DNA from: Microcoleus sp. bin48.metabat.b7b8b9.023
GTDB lineage: Bacteria; Cyanobacteriota; Cyanobacteriia; Cyanobacteriales; Microcoleaceae
Length of the DNA stretch: 64,000 nucleotides
Assembly (NCBI RefSeq): GCF_013299185.1
Contig: NZ_JAAFKG010000010.1
Span: 1-64,000 of the forward strand
Direction: 5' to 3'
The notes under the pieces are model-generated. The model saw only the letters and a list, made by a program, of their open reading frames with translations, did not search any database and was not told the DNA's origin. The translations under genes and the position numbers were made by a program. Below are positions 10,301 to 17,786 of this stretch, in pieces; positions within the stretch are counted from its first letter, which is position 1, and each line of letters opens with the position of its first letter.

Positions 10301-12484
10301 TTAGATCGATGTTTAGCGGGAGAAACAATTCAGTATGAAAGATGGTTTGACTCTCCCAATTTAGTCCCGCAATTTTTGAGCGTTACCTACACGCCTTTCT
10401 GCGATGCAGGCGAAAAAAATTCCGGCGTTATCATCAGTCTGCGCGATCTAACTCAACTCAAACAGGTACAACAAACGCTAGAGCTTCAGGCTGTGATTAC
10501 CCGCAATATGGCGGAAGGTATTTGCTTGGTGAGAACCGATAATGCAGCCATTGTTTATGCTAATCCTAAATTTGAGCAGATGTTTGGCTATGACTGCGAG
10601 GAACTCAACGGTAAGCACGTTTCGATTCTCAACTATGCCCGCGAATCGCTAAGTCCTGAAGATGTATATCAAGCCATTAGATCTGCTGTTTTACACGGCG
10701 GTGAATTTAGCTATGAAGTCGAAAATGTCAAGAAAGATGGTACTTTGCTTTGGTGCAGTGCAACTTGCTCTGTATTCAAGCATCCCGAATACGGGGATGT
10801 TTTGGTTGCAGTGCAACAAGATATCACTGAAAGCAAACAAGCCCAAGCAGCATTACTACAGAAATCTCGCCAGGAAAATTTGCTCTGGACTATTACTCAA
10901 GCGATTCGCCAATCTTTAGACCTCAATGACATTCTGAATACTGCCGTCACAGAAGTCAAGCAAACATTACAAGTCGATCGCGCTGCGATTTATCGTTTCA
11001 CTCCCGATTGGAGTGGAGATTTTGTGGTGGAGTCAGTCGATCCGCAGTGGGTAAAACTGGTGGAATGCAATATTCAAAAAGCTTGTGAAGATGTCTACCT
11101 GCAAGAAACCAAAGGAGGTCGCTTCCGCAATCACGAAACCTTTGCGATCGCCGATATTGACGAAGCTGGACTTCATCCCTGTCACATCCAACTCTTGCAA
11201 CAATTTCAAGCCAAGGCATATTTGGCAGTTCCCATATTTTCGGGAGAATTGCTCTGGGGATTGTTAATCATCTACCAAAATACTGCACCTCGCAATTGGC
11301 AATCTTGGGAAATTGAATTGCTCGAACAGATTAGCAGCCAATTGGCGATCGCCATTCAGCAATCCCAACTCTACACCCAACTCGAACTCGAATTGCAAGA
11401 ACGCCAACAAGCCACCGCCGTAATCCGAGAAGCCGAACGTCGCTGGCGATCGCTTTTGGAGAATGTGCAGTTGATTGTTGTCGGACTCGATGCGTCGGGA
11501 AATATCAATTACGTAAATCCATTTTTTGTCGGTCTCACGGGGTATACTAACGAAGAAGTTTTAGGCAATAACTGGTTTGAAAACTTCTTGCCTAGCTCTA
11601 GTCAACAATCAACTGAAGCCGACTTCTTGGAACTCTTGACTCACAATGCTCATCCCTATTATCGAAATGTCATCTTGACCAAATCCGGCGAAGAACGATT
11701 CATTGCTTGGAACAATACAATGCTACAAGATTCAGATGGAACCATCATCGGCAGTATCAACATTGGCGAAGATATCACCGAACGAAACAAAGTCGAACAA
11801 ATTAAGGATGAATTCATCGGCATTGTCAGCCATGAATTGCGGACTCCTTTGACAGCAATTCAAATGTCCTTGGGACTATTAAAAACAGGAATTTACGATA
11901 AAAAACCAGAAAAGTCCCGGCGCATGATCGAAATTGCCCTAATTGATACCAATCGTTTGGTAAACCTGGTTAATGATATTTTAGATTTGGAACGGCTGGA
12001 GTCCGGGCGAGCATTTTTGGATAAAACCGTTTGCAAAGCCGCAGATTTGATGCAGCAAGTAGTAGATGCCCTCCAGGCGATCGCCACTCAAAACCAGATT
12101 TCATTAATTATTACCCCCACCGATGCAGAAGTCTGGGCCGCAGCAGATGCCATCCTCCAAACCTTGACAAATTTACTTAGTAATGCTCTTAAATTCTCGG
12201 ATGTCGGTTCCGCCATTTACCTGAGTGCCCAAAAGCAAACAGACTGCGTGCTCTTCCAAGTTCGCGATCGCGGGCGGGGCATTCCAGCCGATAAATTAGA
12301 ACTCGTTTTTGGGCGATTTCAGCAAGTCGATGCCTCAGATTCTCGCGAAAAAGGAGGAACCGGGTTAGGATTGCCCATCTGTCGCAGTATTATTGAGCAG
12401 CACGGTGGAAAAATCTGGGTTGAAAGTATCTTCGGTGAAGGCAGCACGTTTTTCTTTACACTACCCTTACCTGCGATCGAATAA
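7331..12484 (+). CDS. Hybrid sensor histidine kinase with two cyanobacteriochrome-type GAF domains
   Basis: The protein has 1717 residues. Order: coiled coil (1-40), REC (about 63-188, LLLDYYLP acceptor), GAF1 (about 205-350), several PAS/PAC domains (about 385-1170), GAF2 (about 1190-1350), a last PAS, HisKA with SHELRTPL (His1501), and HATPase with an N-box (SNALKF), DRGRGIP and GGTGLGLPI. Both GAFs carry a Cys-His pair: Cys300-His301 in AACHLELL and Cys1284-His1285 in HPCHIQLL. In cyanobacteriochromes this cysteine anchors the bilin. GAF1 also has PDWSG and DPC, as in red/green types. No membrane segment is visible, so it is probably cytoplasmic. The likely partners are the flanking regulators. 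Confidence 0.9.
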   Translation: MQDRDKTKDELIAELELLRSEVAALQQAGRSQSATGLPQIASGVATLTLPDSLGLATRPEATGQYTILFVDDSEVDRATYRRFLLQDSDRTYNIVEFNNGEDALQWCQHQIPDILLLDYYLPDIDGLELLEELLQQSGRNTLPAIVLTGQGNLQIAVDLLKSGAQDYLEKSQITPEVLQRSISYVLRHSQLMREREWQRQQQQILAKTALAIRDSLKLEDILNTTVTEIRNILLCDRVIIFQLAPDWSGRVVVESVGSEATPILSTQIHDPCLSESYFEPFRQGLVTAKSDIYKAQIAACHLELLTNLQVRANLVVPILQGENLWGLLIAHHCVAPREWQASEIELLRQLSAQASIAIQQADLLEQLQTELRDRKQAELTLQETQEKLQLFIKYAPASIVMFDRSMCYLAASQRWVDEFQMDDLGSIIGRSHYELFPNIPDEWKQFHQRGLAGFIEKCDEDRFVHSDGSQQWLRWEIHPWYRSNGDVGGIILFTEDITDRKQAQIALQQINTELEKRVASRTTELTEVNDRLLVTLLEKDHAYQLLKEQAQLLDLAHDSIITWDLNSVISFWNQGAELMYGWTKAEVFGQELHSLFKTQFPQPLAEIKAELFETGYWEGELIHCTRDKHQITVSSRWVVQKDDAGRPIKILEINHDVTPKKQAELVLQQYIHEIEDLYNQAPCGYHSLDAVGTIVRINDTELKWLGYDRDEIVNKKNFLDLLKQDSKKIFYDNFPLFKKQGWIDNLEFEILNKDGSTRWISLNASAIKDDAGNFLMSRSSMFDISDRKQIEIERKQAELALRESEESRRLALDLTNTGFWDMDTATKSQIWNDNLFKLLGFTNDREATYQLWRERVHPEDLSWVEQKFLESLENRTYYEAEYRVVHPDGSVHWILGRGKGIYDELGKPVRSLGVLLDISDRKRAEEALRKYERIVSNTKDGIALINRNYIYQIANQGYLTWCNKSASEVVGNFVKNILGADLFDNFIQPLLDRCLAGETIQYERWFDSPNLVPQFLSVTYTPFCDAGEKNSGVIISLRDLTQLKQVQQTLELQAVITRNMAEGICLVRTDNAAIVYANPKFEQMFGYDCEELNGKHVSILNYARESLSPEDVYQAIRSAVLHGGEFSYEVENVKKDGTLLWCSATCSVFKHPEYGDVLVAVQQDITESKQAQAALLQKSRQENLLWTITQAIRQSLDLNDILNTAVTEVKQTLQVDRAAIYRFTPDWSGDFVVESVDPQWVKLVECNIQKACEDVYLQETKGGRFRNHETFAIADIDEAGLHPCHIQLLQQFQAKAYLAVPIFSGELLWGLLIIYQNTAPRNWQSWEIELLEQISSQLAIAIQQSQLYTQLELELQERQQATAVIREAERRWRSLLENVQLIVVGLDASGNINYVNPFFVGLTGYTNEEVLGNNWFENFLPSSSQQSTEADFLELLTHNAHPYYRNVILTKSGEERFIAWNNTMLQDSDGTIIGSINIGEDITERNKVEQIKDEFIGIVSHELRTPLTAIQMSLGLLKTGIYDKKPEKSRRMIEIALIDTNRLVNLVNDILDLERLESGRAFLDKTVCKAADLMQQVVDALQAIATQNQISLIITPTDAEVWAAADAILQTLTNLLSNALKFSDVGSAIYLSAQKQTDCVLFQVRDRGRGIPADKLELVFGRFQQVDASDSREKGGTGLGLPICRSIIEQHGGKIWVESIFGEGSTFFFTLPLPAIE

Positions 12485-12490
12485 CTGTCA

Positions 12491-12759
12491 CCAAAAAGGT
12501 ACGTTGTTGCGCTTGGGCGCTCTTTCATATAGATCCCTCCAGCGCAGCCAGATACCAAAAAGGTACGTTGTTGCGCTTGGGCGCTCTTCGATCCAGATCC
12601 CTCAATCGCAGCCAGATACCAAAAAGGTACGTTGTTGCGCTTGGGCGCTCTTCGATCCAGATCCCTCAATCGCAGCCAGATACCAAAAAGGTACGTTGTT
12701 GCGCTTGGGCGCTCTTCGATCCAGATCCCTCAATCGCAGCCAGATACCAAAAAGGTATG
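12491..12759. repeat. Tandem array, 64-bp period, four copies plus a partial
   Basis: Copies begin at 12491, 12555, 12619 and 12683 with CCAAAAAGGTACGTTGTTGC, and a truncated fifth starts at 12747. Copies two to four are identical by eye, while the first differs in its second half. Each contains GGTACGTTGTTG...GCTTGGGCGCTC, related to the GGTACGTTGTTGGGCTT family at 44979 and 47637. Reading frames through the array encode only the repeat. Confidence 0.9.
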
Positions 12760-12907
12760 TATAGCCTTTCTCAAAAATATGAGGTATGACAGACAGCTTA
12801 CAAAACCACTAAACCCAGAGGGCTAAAGCCCAACAACGTACCTAAACCATTTAGTGCCAGTTGCGATCGCAACTTTCTAAAATCCAACATCTAAAATCTA
12901 AAATTTC

Positions 12908-13294
12908 ATGAGTGACAGATTAATTCTAGTAGTTGACGATCAAGAACACCTCCGAGAATTGGTGCAAGCGTGTTTAGAAGATCTCGGCGGATGGGAAACG
13001 CTGGTAGCCGGATCGGGAGAAGAGTGTTTACAAATAGTCCAAACACAACAACCATCAGCCATTTTGCTCGATGTATCTATGCCGGGAATGGATGGGATTG
13101 CTGTCTACGAGGGCCTTCAATCCGATCCCAAGACGCGATCGATTCCGGTGATTCTGCTGACAGCAAAAGTCCTGCCGAGCGATCGGGCAAAATTTGCCGA
13201 AATGGGCGTCACAGGCGTAATTGCCAAACCAATCCAACCCACCAGCCTGACGGTAGAAGTCGCAGAGATTTTGGGGTGGGATGAAGAATTTTAA
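12908..13294 (+). CDS. Single-domain response regulator (CheY-like)
   Basis: The protein has 128 residues and consists of one receiver. All active-site residues are present: the acidic pair in LVVDDQ, the acceptor Asp in ILLDVSMP, Thr in ILLTAK and Lys in IAKPI. There is no output domain, so it relays phosphate or acts by protein contact. It follows the giant hybrid kinase, separated by a repeat array, and is a likely phosphoacceptor for it. Its DLGGW segment and C-terminal ILGWD are shared with the degenerate receiver at 13837, so the two are tandem paralogues. Confidence 0.9.
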   Translation: MSDRLILVVDDQEHLRELVQACLEDLGGWETLVAGSGEECLQIVQTQQPSAILLDVSMPGMDGIAVYEGLQSDPKTRSIPVILLTAKVLPSDRAKFAEMGVTGVIAKPIQPTSLTVEVAEILGWDEEF

Positions 13295-13403
13295 AATGAT
13301 TTGTCAAGTTTTGTAACGATAGCAGAATCTTTACCAATTCCTTACCGTTACTATCTACTCTCCTACTATCGAACCAAAAACAGGTGGTATAGGAGAAAAG
13401 TGA

Positions 13404-13607
13404 ATGAATGGTTTTCAGGCATCGAAGGAGCTGAACCCGTATCTGGATGGCCTATTTTCCAGTTTGCTCAATCGTACTCAGCAATCAACACTTTGGATTG
13501 GCAATACAGAAGAAACGCCGATCGCAGCCATTACGATTCACGCAAGGGAAACAACCCCGATGGTGTGGAAATTCAGTTTGCTAAGGAATGGCAATTTAAT
13601 AACTTAA
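13404..13607 (+). CDS. Small protein of unknown function
   Basis: The predicted 67-residue protein has an AGGAG Shine-Dalgarno site eight bases before its ATG, which favours it over an overlapping 130-residue frame that needs a TTG start. It is soluble, has no signal peptide or recognised domain, and ends WKFSLLRNGNLIT. It lies between two receiver genes in the same orientation. I do not recognise the family; coding status depends on conservation elsewhere. Confidence 0.4.
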   Translation: MNGFQASKELNPYLDGLFSSLLNRTQQSTLWIGNTEETPIAAITIHARETTPMVWKFSLLRNGNLIT

Positions 13608-13836
13608 GCAATCTCGAACTTTCAATCCTTGCCTGCAAAGCTAGCGGGCGTAAAGATGCTGAAATTATTGAATTTTCATTCCTAAGCAGTTGAGAGTTCC
13701 GCAATCCAAACTTTCGATTGAACTCCCAACTGCCAATTTGGTCGATCGCTAAAAAAAGTGAACACAACACTTAAATTAGCAACCCAACACTTTATATTTG
13801 AATGCTAATTCAATGAAGGCTTTGGAAGTGGTTGCT

Positions 13837-14226
13837 ATGACCACCAAAACAATTTTACTGATTTACAAAGAACCAAATATGCAGGAAGTAGTAAAAGCTT
13901 GTTTAACCGATTTAGGAGGTTGGAACGTGCGAGTTGCCAATTCAACCCTAGAAGGCTTGCGACAAGCAATACTCTACCAGCCCGATAGCATAATTTTGGA
14001 TATTTCCACCGGCGCCATGGATGAATTCCTATTTCTCAAAGAACTAAGAACACTACCCACCACCCAAGGAATTCCGGTTGTGCTGTTAACTCTCAAAGCG
14101 AAATGGGTCGATCTACAAAAGACCTTGTTCCCACAAGATAAAATAGCAGCAGTGATTGTAAATCCCCTCGATCCAGCTATGCTGTCCGTTCAGATTGCTC
14201 AGGTATTAGGCTGGGACTTACACTAA
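13837..14226 (+). CDS. Degenerate (pseudo-)receiver protein
   Basis: The protein has 129 residues from the ATG at 13837, chosen because GGAAG lies eight bases upstream and the receiver fold begins right there; in-frame starts at 13798 and 13813 are alternatives. It aligns along its length with the CheY-like protein at 12908. The acidic pair DD is replaced by YKE, and the conserved lysine before the final helix is replaced (IVNPLD). The acceptor Asp (IILDIS) and Thr (LLTLK) remain. Receivers without the acidic pair usually cannot bind magnesium and act without phosphorylation. It probably works as a constitutive or protein-binding partner in the same relay. The function is inferred. Confidence 0.75.
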   Translation: MTTKTILLIYKEPNMQEVVKACLTDLGGWNVRVANSTLEGLRQAILYQPDSIILDISTGAMDEFLFLKELRTLPTTQGIPVVLLTLKAKWVDLQKTLFPQDKIAAVIVNPLDPAMLSVQIAQVLGWDLH

Positions 14227-14255
14227 AATCTCACATCCCTCAGCCTTAGGATCGC

Positions 14256-14325
14256 GAATTAAATAATTTACACATATTTGTGGGACGGGCCAGAAGAACA
14301 ATAAAAATTGTAAGTTATTTAATTC
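14256..14325. mobile_element. MITE-like palindromic element, deleted copy
   Basis: It opens with GAATTAAATAATTTACA and ends with TGTAAGTTATTTAATTC, 17-base inverted ends with one mismatch. A fuller copy lies at 23030-23142. This copy has lost one arm of the internal GGGAYGGGCC hairpin. Confidence 0.65.
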
Positions 14326-14345
14326 TCATTCCTTAGTAGCCGTAG

Positions 14346-14403
14346 GGTGCGTCGCCAGTAAAAATCTCTCGCCTAAAAATCAACAATTTCATAGCGACGC
14401 ACC
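14346..14403. repeat. Inverted repeat element
   Basis: Perfect 10-base arms GGTGCGTCGC and GCGACGCACC enclose about 38 bases. It is part of the 756-bp gap 14227-14982, which is filled with repeats and shows no gene. Confidence 0.6.
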
Positions 14404-14551
14404 TCTGCTGTGCGGGAGCCGAGTCAAAACAACCCGGACATTCACTTCGCCCAACAATTATGTTTTAGCAAGACTTGACAGAAATGGTATAATGACGCGC
14501 TTTAAAAGCAGAATCTAAATTGCGGATAATTCTCAAACCCCAGAGGTGACA

Positions 14552-14707
14552 TTACCAGAAATAATTGGTTGAAAGCCCGCCCGCCGGAGCGGGAGAAATT
14601 AAAATCAGACTATTCATTACTCCAATCCTCGGACTTAAGGGTAGAGGTCGCTCTCCCATGGTCAACTGTCAACTGTCAACTGTCAACTGTCAACTGTCAA
14701 CTGTTGA
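14552..14707 (+). repeat. Composite hairpin/heptamer element, copy 3
   Basis: The best preserved copy: TTACCAGAAATAATTGG head, a perfect CCCGC/GCGGG hairpin, ATTAAAATCAGACTATTC, CCTCGGACTTAAGGGTAGAG and about six GTCAACT heptamers. An ATTTGAGATTTGAGA segment at 14726 follows and is also found near 55660 and 57320. Confidence 0.75.
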
Positions 14708-14982
14708 AGCTCTGCCGATGTGGGAGACAATACCATTTGAGATTTGAGAATAGGGAATGACTTACTGCATAAGAGTTTGAAGCTTCCCTCAACCTGCATT
14801 TTTTTTTAACAAGTCTGACTATTGTTGCGAAATATTTAAAATCAACTCAATTCCTTAACAACCTTATATTTTTCACCAAATCTTTACTTTTCACTTTTAC
14901 AGTGATGTCGTTGGTACTTCAAGCCAGCTTACAGCACTTTCGCACAACAGTGAAATAAATCTGAGTTAAAAAAGAGGTTTTT

Positions 14983-15237
14983 ATGATAGACAACGCAGGC
15001 AGCTCAAATCAAATCCTCGGTCAAGTTAACCAGAATACAGACTGTCCCTGCTGCTCCAATCCGATGCTTCGTCACTTTCGCCAGCATCAGGTGTACTGGT
15101 TTTGTCGCGAGTGTTGGCAAGAAATGCCCGTCTACAATCTTAACCAATATTGTTTATTGCCATCTATAGCAACTCTCAATAAAGCACGGGTGCCACAGAA
15201 TCTGAGTTTTTCAACCAGTTTGAAATTGGCGGCTTGA
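14983..15237 (+). CDS. Small zinc-ribbon protein
   Basis: The protein has 84 residues, with GAGG eight bases before the ATG. Two cysteine pairs, CPCC near residue 22 and CREC near residue 46, with RHFRQHQVYWF between them, form a probable zinc ribbon. There are no membrane segments or enzymatic motifs. Such small ribbons are common in cyanobacteria and may bind nucleic acid or protein; I do not recognise a named family. It lies alone between repeat-rich spacers and converges with the porin gene. Confidence 0.7.
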   Translation: MIDNAGSSNQILGQVNQNTDCPCCSNPMLRHFRQHQVYWFCRECWQEMPVYNLNQYCLLPSIATLNKARVPQNLSFSTSLKLAA

Positions 15238-15302
15238 GATTTGAGATTAAAACTGCCAATCCCAAATCCCAAATCCCAAATTCCAAATTCCAAATGCTGA
15301 GC

Positions 15303-17369
15303 CTAGAAAGTAAACGTAGTTCTCACCACCCCAATCACCAGATCAGAATTATTCTTATTGTGATCGGGAGCAGTCAGCCAAATCAGACCAGGAGTGATCG
15401 AAATATTGTCACTCAACTTAAACTGATAGAACCCTTCAATGTGAAGGGAAGTATCCTTATCTTCCGGCAAAGTCCGATTAGTAGAACTTGTTACTCGCGG
15501 CTCCATACCTACGAGAAAGCCCGCCACATTTCCCTCTTTCAACAAATCGGGAAAAGCCACAGTAACAGCCCAGTTCCAGATTTTTTGGTCTCCGCGCTGC
15601 ACAGAACCGGTAGGAGTAGCCAAGTTAGATAAAATGCGCTGGTTAGTGTAACCAGCCCAACCGCCAATTGCCAATCCAGGCCGCACTCTCCACGAAGCCT
15701 GTGCGCCGTAGGAATTGCTAGAAACTGGCAGATTGCTGTCGCTGTCGATGCCGAAGGAACCGAGACGTACCGGGAAATTAGAAGCGTTGCTGCCCGTACC
15801 GGTGACGAAGTTGTAGGAATTGACGTAAGTTAAACCTAGAGCCATAGTGCTTGTCGGTTTGAAAGTCAACTGAGCCAAAGCGCCGTAAGAACCGTTGAAC
15901 AAACCGTTACCCTGCGTCGGGCTTGCAGCGTTGCCGGCCAAATATCCCAAACTCAGCTCAAGTTTTTCTCCCAATTGCTGCCGCACAGCGATACCAGTAC
16001 CCGCAGTCAAATAGTAAATCGGGTTGCGAGTGCCGAAGTTAGAAAGAGCACCGCTGCCGCCATCTCCGTCAAAGTAAGGATTGACAGTGTTAGTAAAATC
16101 GTCAGCGGCACCGGCATTGGCTTCGAGAATTACAGTAGTGCTTTTGCCGAGGGGAAATTGATAAAACAGCGCATCTAAACCGACTGTATTGCTAGCTGTT
16201 CCAAAAGGCCCAGCATTAAACCGCAATTCCCCTTCAGCAGTTTTAGTATTATTAGTAGAAAACGCACCTAGATTCAAAACTTGCAGTCGAGTTCTGAGCA
16301 AATCTTTGCCGGTAAAACTCGTGTCGAAATTGAGACGAACCCTGCTACCAAAAGCCGTGCTTCTATCAGCGTCGCGGCCGTCAGCATCCTCTCCCCTGGC
16401 GATACCTGTCAATGCAAATATGACTTCGCCGTTGAGTTTAGTCGTAGTCGAAAACTGATTGGCTTCTAATTCGGAGGTGCGCGCTTCCAAAGCATCGACG
16501 CGGCCGCGCAAAGTTGCCAATTCCGCTGCAAACTCTTCTTGCAGTTTTTGCACAGCAGCCAAATCTTCTTTGGTTGCGAGATTTCTGCCACCGCTTTTAA
16601 TCAGTTCGTTCACCTTATCCAAACAGGCATTTAAACCCGCTGCAAACTCGTAGCGAGTCATCGCCCGGTTGCCGCGATAGGTGCCGTCAGGATAGCCGGC
16701 AATGCACCCGTAGCGCTCTACTAGGGATTGCAAAGCTTGGAATGCCCAATCGGTGGGCCGAACGTCGGAAAGTTGCGAAACGGAGGTTACTTGGCCAACT
16801 GCATCTTCGCTGGTGCCTTCTGCGCTGTATTGGTTGATTTGTTCTAAAACATTTGACTGCGCTTGAGGTTGCGGAATGGGAGGAGTTGATTGGGAAATCT
16901 GCTGGGGTTGTGGGGCTGCTTTTTCGGCGCTTAAATTAGTCGGCGTGGCGGGTAGCCTTTCGCTGGAGTTGGCGGGCGCGACTGCGGGTATTTGCTCCGC
17001 GACAGGTGGTTCGGTACTTAGGTTGGCGGGCGCGACTGCGGGTTTGGTTTCGCTTAAGTCTGCTGCTGCAACTGCGTTGTTTTCCGCTGATGCGGCTGGT
17101 TCGGCAACTGGGGCTACTTTCGCTGCAATACTTTTTTTATCAATAGTGTCAACAGTTAAGTTGGTAGCTAGTGACGTTTGTTCGGCCGTCACTGCTGCTA
17201 TTTCAGGCTGTGCTGCCTCGGTTGCAGCACCTGCTAATTCCAATTGATTGGCTTGAGCTGCGGCAATTTCTACAGGTTGCTCTGCTGCTAGGGCAGTTGA
17301 AGAGACTAATAAACTTGCTGCTAGTACAGCGGGACTTGCTAAAAGTCCTTTCCACAAAAATTTGGACAT
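15303..17369 (-). CDS. SLH-domain outer-membrane porin (OprB-like)
   Basis: The protein has 688 residues from the ATG at 17369, which has AGGA five bases upstream and starts a clear signal peptide (MSKFLWKG...SSTALAAEQ); the upstream in-frame extension has no signal peptide. Order: signal peptide (1-28), an Ala/Pro-rich linker with repeated PAVAPANLS-like units (about 100-190), an SLH domain (about 205-265, DVRPTDWAFQAL and AGYPDGTYRGNRAMTRYEF), a coiled coil (about 270-315) and a beta-barrel ending in phenylalanine, typical of outer-membrane proteins. Cyanobacterial members of this family pass small solutes and ions, and SLH anchors them to peptidoglycan. The substrate cannot be read from sequence. 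Confidence 0.9.
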   Translation of the reverse strand: MSKFLWKGLLASPAVLAASLLVSSTALAAEQPVEIAAAQANQLELAGAATEAAQPEIAAVTAEQTSLATNLTVDTIDKKSIAAKVAPVAEPAASAENNAVAAADLSETKPAVAPANLSTEPPVAEQIPAVAPANSSERLPATPTNLSAEKAAPQPQQISQSTPPIPQPQAQSNVLEQINQYSAEGTSEDAVGQVTSVSQLSDVRPTDWAFQALQSLVERYGCIAGYPDGTYRGNRAMTRYEFAAGLNACLDKVNELIKSGGRNLATKEDLAAVQKLQEEFAAELATLRGRVDALEARTSELEANQFSTTTKLNGEVIFALTGIARGEDADGRDADRSTAFGSRVRLNFDTSFTGKDLLRTRLQVLNLGAFSTNNTKTAEGELRFNAGPFGTASNTVGLDALFYQFPLGKSTTVILEANAGAADDFTNTVNPYFDGDGGSGALSNFGTRNPIYYLTAGTGIAVRQQLGEKLELSLGYLAGNAASPTQGNGLFNGSYGALAQLTFKPTSTMALGLTYVNSYNFVTGTGSNASNFPVRLGSFGIDSDSNLPVSSNSYGAQASWRVRPGLAIGGWAGYTNQRILSNLATPTGSVQRGDQKIWNWAVTVAFPDLLKEGNVAGFLVGMEPRVTSSTNRTLPEDKDTSLHIEGFYQFKLSDNISITPGLIWLTAPDHNKNNSDLVIGVVRTTFTF

Positions 17370-17786
17370 TTTTTCCTCACACCACGTTAGTTCGATCGCC
17401 CGTTCCACACATTTGGGCGATCGCAAATCCCTTACAGTATTCCGCCTAATAGTATTTTTTGTCAACAATCGGCGGGAAATTGTCGCAAAGTTGGGTTTTG
17501 CTATCCCCGATTTGACAAAAACTGGTTGCTGCCAAAAATTATTGGTTTGAAGCACCAACAAAAATTCCTACAAACACGCGACGCTCGTGAGTGTGGAGTC
17601 GAAAATTTAAGACTTATATTCAAAATCCCAGATTAATCCATCGAGTAAATCTAAGATCTAAAATCTAAAATCCAGTTGCCTGCGTAGAAACACGGTTGAT
17701 GGCTTGAGGGTGCGTAAGCGATCCCTCGGTAAGACTAATATTGACAGAACTGGCGCTCACAAATCGTTCGATCGACTACATAACAA
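17370..17786. other. Divergent intergenic region
   Basis: These 417 bases separate the porin (leftward) from the glycosyltransferase (rightward) and should hold both promoters. There is a short run of AAGATCTAAAATCTAAAATCC repeats near 17652. I see no gene. Confidence 0.5.

Noticed and set aside
12393-12826. Overlapping frames of 64-123 residues on the plus strand
   Set aside because: They read through the 64-bp array and encode only its translation.
13301-13693. 130-residue frame overlapping the small gene at 13404
   Set aside because: It needs a TTG start without a ribosome binding site, whereas the 67-residue frame has AGGAG at good spacing.
14470-14500. Promoter with TTGACA and TATAAT
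   Set aside because: The two boxes are only about seven bases apart, far below the required 16-18.
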